A stretch of 64,000 nt of DNA from Bacillota bacterium (lineage in GTDB: Bacteria; Bacillota; Clostridia; Lachnospirales; Lachnospiraceae), in assembly GCA_023435895.1 (NCBI GenBank), contig JAEZLH010000017.1, positions 744,001 to 808,000 on the forward strand, in the 5' to 3' direction. The notes under the pieces were generated by a model. That model did not search any database, was not told the DNA's origin, and worked only from the letters and a program-made list of their open reading frames with translations. Shown one piece after another: positions 60,123 to 64,000 of this stretch; positions within the stretch are counted from its first letter, which is position 1; each line of letters starts with the position of its first letter. A program made the translations under genes and the position numbers.

Positions 60123-60647
60123 ATGCTTTTTATGAAAATTATTGGATGTGTTATGGTGATTGGTTCATCAACCGGTATCGGATTTTTCTTCAGCAATGAA
60201 ATGAAATGTAGGTTGGATAATTTAAAGGAATTGAGGAAAATGGTAGGACTGCTACGGGGGGACATTCGGTACGCCAAAACCCCATTGCCGGAGGCGATTG
60301 CATCCATTACCCGAAGGCATCAAGGCAGCTTTAGTAATTTCTTTAATAGTGTAAGTGAAAAGCTTCGAGAATTATCTGGACAAACCTTCGCAGATATTTG
60401 GAAGGAGGCAGTTGGAAAGGAGCTGGTGGATACCGCACTTTCAAAAAAGGACAAGCAGCATCTCATCCAGTTTGGGGAAAATCTGGGCTATCTGGATAAA
60501 GAGATGCAGATGAATGTGATTGATTTGTTTCAGTCACAGCTTGAGGAAGAAATAAAGGAAATGACAAAGACCATGAAAGAAAAATCCTATTTATTTAATT
60601 CCTTGGGGGTCATGGCAGGAGTATTTATCGTGATAGTGATGCTCTAA
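60123..60647 (+). CDS. spoIIIAB: Stage III sporulation protein AB
   Basis: A 174-residue protein with a membrane helix at each end, resembling GspF of type II secretion; SSTGIGFFFSNEMKCRLDNLKELRKMVGLLRGDIRYAKTPLPEAI is the conserved start. It probably works with the AA ATPase. ATG 60123 follows AAAGGAGG; the frame from 60099 contains that site. Confidence 0.94.
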   Translation: MLFMKIIGCVMVIGSSTGIGFFFSNEMKCRLDNLKELRKMVGLLRGDIRYAKTPLPEAIASITRRHQGSFSNFFNSVSEKLRELSGQTFADIWKEAVGKELVDTALSKKDKQHLIQFGENLGYLDKEMQMNVIDLFQSQLEEEIKEMTKTMKEKSYLFNSLGVMAGVFIVIVML

Positions 60648-60712
60648 TTATAGATAAAAAAAGGGATCTTAAAAAGAGCAGGAACACGAAAAACGTGTAA
60701 TGGAGGGTAAGT

Positions 60713-60916
60713 ATGGATTTCTATTTTATTATGAAGATTGCATTAGTTGGCATTGTGGTAACCGTATTAAACTCAATATTAAAGCAGTCGGGGCGGGACG
60801 AGCTTGCATTTTTATCAAGCCTTGCTGGTTTAATTCTGGTGTTGTTATGGATATTGCCGTATATTACAGATTTGTTTGAAACAATACAAAAATTGTTCAA
60901 TCTTGTTCAGAGTTAA
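60713..60916 (+). CDS. spoIIIAC: Stage III sporulation protein AC
   Basis: A 67-residue protein with two membrane helices (about 5-25 and 33-55) around a QSGRDELAFLSSLAGL loop. The size and the loop are typical. It belongs to the outer membrane ring of the mother-cell complex. It ends 13 bases before spoIIIAD. Confidence 0.94.
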   Translation: MDFYFIMKIALVGIVVTVLNSILKQSGRDELAFLSSLAGLILVLLWILPYITDLFETIQKLFNLVQS

Positions 60917-60929
60917 TGTGGAGGTCAGT

Positions 60930-61313
60930 ATGATTCAAATTGCTGCACTAGGGATTATCGCAATGCTGCTGGCTACCATATTTAAGAAGAGCAAAGAAGA
61001 ATATTCTTTGTATATTAGCTTAGGAGCCTGCGTTTTAATCCTTCTATGGGGAATTAGTAAGCTTCAAGTGATACTGGATGCCATTAATCAGCTTCAGGGA
61101 TATATTAACCTGAATAAATCCTATATTGGGATATTGATAAAAATCATCGGTATAACTTATATTACGGAGATTTCATCCTCCTTATGTAAGGATTCCGGCT
61201 ATCAGGCAATCTCAGATCAGATTGAGATTGTGGGAAAGCTTACAATATTGGCAATCAGCATGCCGATTATCTTGTCTATTTTGGAAACTGTTAATCGCTT
61301 CTTGGGGGCATAG
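60930..61313 (+). CDS. spoIIIAD: Stage III sporulation protein AD
   Basis: A 127-residue membrane protein related to AC: MIQIAALGIIAMLLATIFKKSKEEYSLYISLGACVLILLWG, then two further helices. GYQAISDQIEIVGKLTILAISMPIILSILE is conserved. ATG 60930 follows GTGGAGG; frames open from 60876 overlap AC. Confidence 0.94.
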   Translation: MIQIAALGIIAMLLATIFKKSKEEYSLYISLGACVLILLWGISKLQVILDAINQLQGYINLNKSYIGILIKIIGITYITEISSSLCKDSGYQAISDQIEIVGKLTILAISMPIILSILETVNRFLGA

Positions 61314-61316
61314 CGA

Positions 61317-62480
61317 ATGAAAATCTTATTAATAAGCAAATGTAAAGTAGGACTATTCAAAGTAATATGGGTTACCCTGATTTTAGCGGTGTTACCCGTA
61401 GGTGTTACAAAAGCAAAAGCAAGTGAAACACAAGATATCAACCAAAAATATGATTATTCTGAAATTCAGGGCGTAATTGATAATGTTATGGACGGAGGAA
61501 ATAAATTTAATTTTAGTGATTATATTGGACGATTGATGAGTGGACAAGAACCCTTTTCCTTGCAGGGGATATCCAGTCAATTAATCAAATCAATCAGGGG
61601 AGAAATCAAAGCCAACATCTCAACCTTTATCAGTTTGATATCAATTGCACTGATAGCGGCATTGTTTACCAATTTATCAATGGCCTTTAAAAACAATCAG
61701 GTGTCAGAGACGGGCTATTACATAACCTACTTATTATTATTCGGAGTGCTGATCAGCTCTTTCGTAATTGCATCAAGTATTGCGGCAGCGACGCTCAGTA
61801 CCATTCTTGATTTTATGAGAGCCTTGGTACCGACCTATCTAATGTCAGTAGCCTTTTGTACCGGACCCACCACCTCCATGGTGTACTATCAGGCAGCACT
61901 TGGATTAATTACGCTGGTAGATTTCCTTATTGTGAAAGCGGTTATTCCGATGATTAATTTTTATCTGATTATCATGCTGGTCAATAATATGTCCAAGGAG
62001 GATACTCTTTCAAAGCTGGCCGGATTGTTCTCCACCGCTGTGAACTGGTTATTGAAGAGCATGCTGGCAGCAGTGGTTGGCTTTAATGTGATACAAGGAC
62101 TGATTGTACCGGTAGCAGAGCAGGTAAAACGTTCCGTGCTGTTAAAGGCTTCCGCCTCCATTCCTGGCGTTGGTGGAGCGATCGGTGGTGTTACGGAGAC
62201 AGTATTAGGGGCAGGAGTCCTTTTAAAGAATTCCATTGGAGTGGCTGGTTTAATTGTGATTATCACAATCTGTGCAGTACCCTTTATCAAGCTTTTGATG
62301 ATTAGTGTGGTATACCGGGTTGGAAGCGCGGTGTTGCAGCCGATTTCGGATAAACGTTTTATTGAATGTATCAGTGCAACCGCAAAATCTGCCGGAATGC
62401 TTTTGCAGACAGTTTTTGTTGGAGCGGTGCTCTTTATCCTTTCTATCACGATTGTTGCAGTAACAACCTCGTATAAGTAA
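61317..62480 (+). CDS. spoIIIAE: Stage III sporulation protein AE
   Basis: The largest membrane protein of the operon, 387 residues, with an N-terminal signal-like helix (about 10-32), an extracytoplasmic stretch and about seven to eight helices. The block ASASIPGVGGAIGGVTETVLGAGVLLKNSIGVAG is the hallmark. It starts 3 bases after the AD stop, so the two are coupled. Confidence 0.95.
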   Translation: MKILLISKCKVGLFKVIWVTLILAVLPVGVTKAKASETQDINQKYDYSEIQGVIDNVMDGGNKFNFSDYIGRLMSGQEPFSLQGISSQLIKSIRGEIKANISTFISLISIALIAALFTNLSMAFKNNQVSETGYYITYLLLFGVLISSFVIASSIAAATLSTILDFMRALVPTYLMSVAFCTGPTTSMVYYQAALGLITLVDFLIVKAVIPMINFYLIIMLVNNMSKEDTLSKLAGLFSTAVNWLLKSMLAAVVGFNVIQGLIVPVAEQVKRSVLLKASASIPGVGGAIGGVTETVLGAGVLLKNSIGVAGLIVIITICAVPFIKLLMISVVYRVGSAVLQPISDKRFIECISATAKSAGMLLQTVFVGAVLFILSITIVAVTTSYK

Positions 62481-62491
62481 AGGAGGAAAGT

Positions 62492-63115
62492 ATGGAAGCA
62501 GAGATTTATTCGTGGATTAGAAACATCGTAATATTTATGATGATCAACACCATCATTATGAATTTACTGGGGAATAAAAGTTATAAAAAATACGTCAGCA
62601 TAGCCTCAGGCTTGATTCTTGTACTGATTGTTATATCGCCCCTTGTAAAGCTTTTAAATCTACAGGGAAATCTGGATTATTTTCTGGAATCCCACAGCTT
62701 TGCCATGGATACCTCGGATTTTAAGAATCAACTCAATCAAGTTCAAGCAGATCAAAGCGAAAAAATTACAACAGAATATAAGGAACAAATCAAAGGGCAG
62801 ATAAAGGAGATACTTGCAAAGGATAAGCTTAATCTGGAGGATTGCAATATTGGGCTAGACATGGATAGCGAAAGCAAAACTTACGGTCAAATACAAAAGA
62901 TTAGCTTGAAAGCAACCACGGAGGAAAGTCGTGAAGCAAACGGAGGTACGTTGATTATTGATGAAGTAAGAATTGACCCAATTCACTTAGGTGAAGAGGA
63001 AGAGAAGGATAGCAGAGAGTTGCCCTCTCCCCTTGAAATTAGTATAAAAAATAAACTCTCAGACTTCTATAACATTGAACAAGGTAATATAAATATTAGT
63101 ATACAGGGAGGATAA
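62492..63115 (+). CDS. spoIIIAF: Stage III sporulation protein AF
   Basis: A 207-residue protein: two membrane helices (about 8-28 and 36-56) and a soluble ring-building-motif-like domain (about 90-207, ending NIEQGNINISIQGG). Sequence is less conserved than its neighbours; position and topology support the call. Ribosome binding site AAAGGAGG. Confidence 0.9.
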   Translation: MEAEIYSWIRNIVIFMMINTIIMNLLGNKSYKKYVSIASGLILVLIVISPLVKLLNLQGNLDYFLESHSFAMDTSDFKNQLNQVQADQSEKITTEYKEQIKGQIKEILAKDKLNLEDCNIGLDMDSESKTYGQIQKISLKATTEESREANGGTLIIDEVRIDPIHLGEEEEKDSRELPSPLEISIKNKLSDFYNIEQGNINISIQGG

Positions 63116-63116
63116 C

Positions 63117-63722
63117 ATGGAAAAAAAGAAAATTTCCCTGAAGGAAATAGGCCTACCAAAACTGATCATGATTTTTGTTGCAGGGATATTAATCATTTTA
63201 TTATCGTTTCCTGGCATCTTTAATACGAAAAAACCAAAAGAGGACAGCTCACCCAGTTCAAAGAAAACTGCAATTCAGCAAAATGATGAGAATACGACAA
63301 GCTATAGCTCGAATACCTATATAACAGAAATGGAAAATAAGCTTGAGAGTATCTTAAAGAAGGTATCAGGTATCGGTCAGGTGGAGGTTATGATTACATT
63401 AAAATCCTCTGAGGAACAGGTTCCCCTTAAAGATACGAATTCAACACAGGAAAGCTTGAATGAAGGTGACAGGGAGGGTGGAAGCAGATCAAATATTCAT
63501 AGTCAACAAGAAGAGAACACCGTCCTGGCAGATGACGGGAATGGGAAATCAGTACCTTACATAGTACAGAAAATAGAACCTACTGTAGAAGGGATTCTGG
63601 TGAGTGCACAGGGCGGAGACGATAGCGGGGTAAAATTGGAAATAATGGAAGCAGCTCAGGCATTATTTAATGTACCTGCGAATAAGATTAAAGTAATGAA
63701 GATGGAAAATGGCAAGAATTAA
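63117..63722 (+). CDS. spoIIIAG: Stage III sporulation protein AG
   Basis: A 201-residue protein with one membrane helix (about 15-35), a Ser/Lys-rich linker and a ring-building domain (LESILKKVSGIGQVEVMITLKSSEEQV ... VEGILVSAQGGDDSGVKLEIMEAAQALFNVPANKIKVMKM). AG forms a large ring between mother cell and forespore. Complete; starts one base after the AF stop. Confidence 0.94.
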   Translation: MEKKKISLKEIGLPKLIMIFVAGILIILLSFPGIFNTKKPKEDSSPSSKKTAIQQNDENTTSYSSNTYITEMENKLESILKKVSGIGQVEVMITLKSSEEQVPLKDTNSTQESLNEGDREGGSRSNIHSQQEENTVLADDGNGKSVPYIVQKIEPTVEGILVSAQGGDDSGVKLEIMEAAQALFNVPANKIKVMKMENGKN

Positions 63723-63737
63723 AATAGGAGGTATAGG

Positions 63738-64000
63738 ATGAAAAATATATTTAAGAAAAATAGTATCATAATTACAGCACTCGCCATTATGATTGTAATT
63801 GCAGGATACTTAAGTTTTACGACCAGAGATGCAAAGAATAATGATGGAACAGTACCGGTAAGTGGTCAAAATGAAGTAAAAGACGATAAAGGCGGAAAAG
63901 ATGTAGCTACAACAGATAAAGGTACGAACGATGCAGACAATGACGCAACCACGAATAATACTACCGGTGATGATACCGATATTACCGATACGGATACCGG
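63738..64000 (+). CDS. spoIIIAH: Stage III sporulation protein AH, 5' part (cut by window end)
   Basis: The first 87 residues: MKNIFKKNSIIITALAIMIVIAGYLSF is the N-terminal membrane helix, followed by a long acidic, Thr/Asp/Asn-rich linker. Position behind AG, ribosome binding site ATAGGAGG and the helix fit AH, which binds SpoIIQ across the septum. The ring-building domain lies beyond the window. The linker is unusually rich in D and T. Confidence 0.9.
   Translation, partial: MKNIFKKNSIIITALAIMIVIAGYLSFTTRDAKNNDGTVPVSGQNEVKDDKGGKDVATTDKGTNDADNDATTNNTTGDDTDITDTDT

Overview
The window is chromosome of a low-GC, endospore-forming, anaerobic Clostridia-type bacterium, probably Lachnospiraceae (an inference). 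The grounds are a nearly complete spoIIIA sporulation operon, strong AGGAGG ribosome binding sites, a T-box leader, class 1B dihydroorotate dehydrogenase with PyrK, PadR/DUF1700 operons, and the gene order aroK-aroQ-pepP-efp near spoIIIA. I see no rRNA, tRNA, prophage, transposase or CRISPR array.

Layout. 1-6.9 kb: 3' part of a copper P-type ATPase, a lipoprotein, an OmpR/BaeS-like two-component system and a KimA-type potassium importer. 7.1-12.8 kb: a divergent LacI regulator and a four-gene sugar operon (PIG-L deacetylase, GPH symporter, BadF-type kinase, GH4 glycosidase) that resembles the Chb chitobiose pathway with every PTS part replaced. 13-17.2 kb: small membrane proteins, a decayed gene and a PadR-DUF1700-DUF4097 operon followed by PspC. 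17.5-22.8 kb: a CheY/CheX-like pair, argS, a DUF815 ATPase and a Nudix-fold protein with a damaged catalytic box. 23-33 kb: pyrC and pyrF, then GMC oxidoreductase and cyclophilin genes on the other strand, then pyrK-pyrD-pyrE, a 50-residue membrane protein and queA.

33.2-36.3 kb is a nitrogen module: amtB-glnK behind a leader with three serial terminators, one carrying a dual hairpin that fits ANTAR antitermination RNA, plus a second glnK. 36.4-41.2 kb: a miniature kinase-like protein, a flavoprotein, an ECF sigma/anti-sigma pair and a HAD phosphatase. 41.4-45.7 kb: T-box-controlled pheST with large palindromes in the leader. 46-57.7 kb: acetyltransferases, methyltransferases, mscL, yqeG, aroK, aroQ, pepP, efp and a second PadR/DUF1700 operon. 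58-64 kb: aroE (minus strand) and spoIIIAA to spoIIIAH, the last cut by the window end.

Non-coding DNA is rich in structure: two intergenic tandem-repeat tracts (25 bp x 6; 28-31 bp x 10), several 97-143 bp palindromic elements including one two-copy family, a triplet-repeat tract at a ribosome binding site, and paired operators at the LacI and PadR promoters. Start codons were chosen by ribosome-binding-site spacing, so several are downstream of the longest possible start. All assignments come from reading the sequence; no database search was run.
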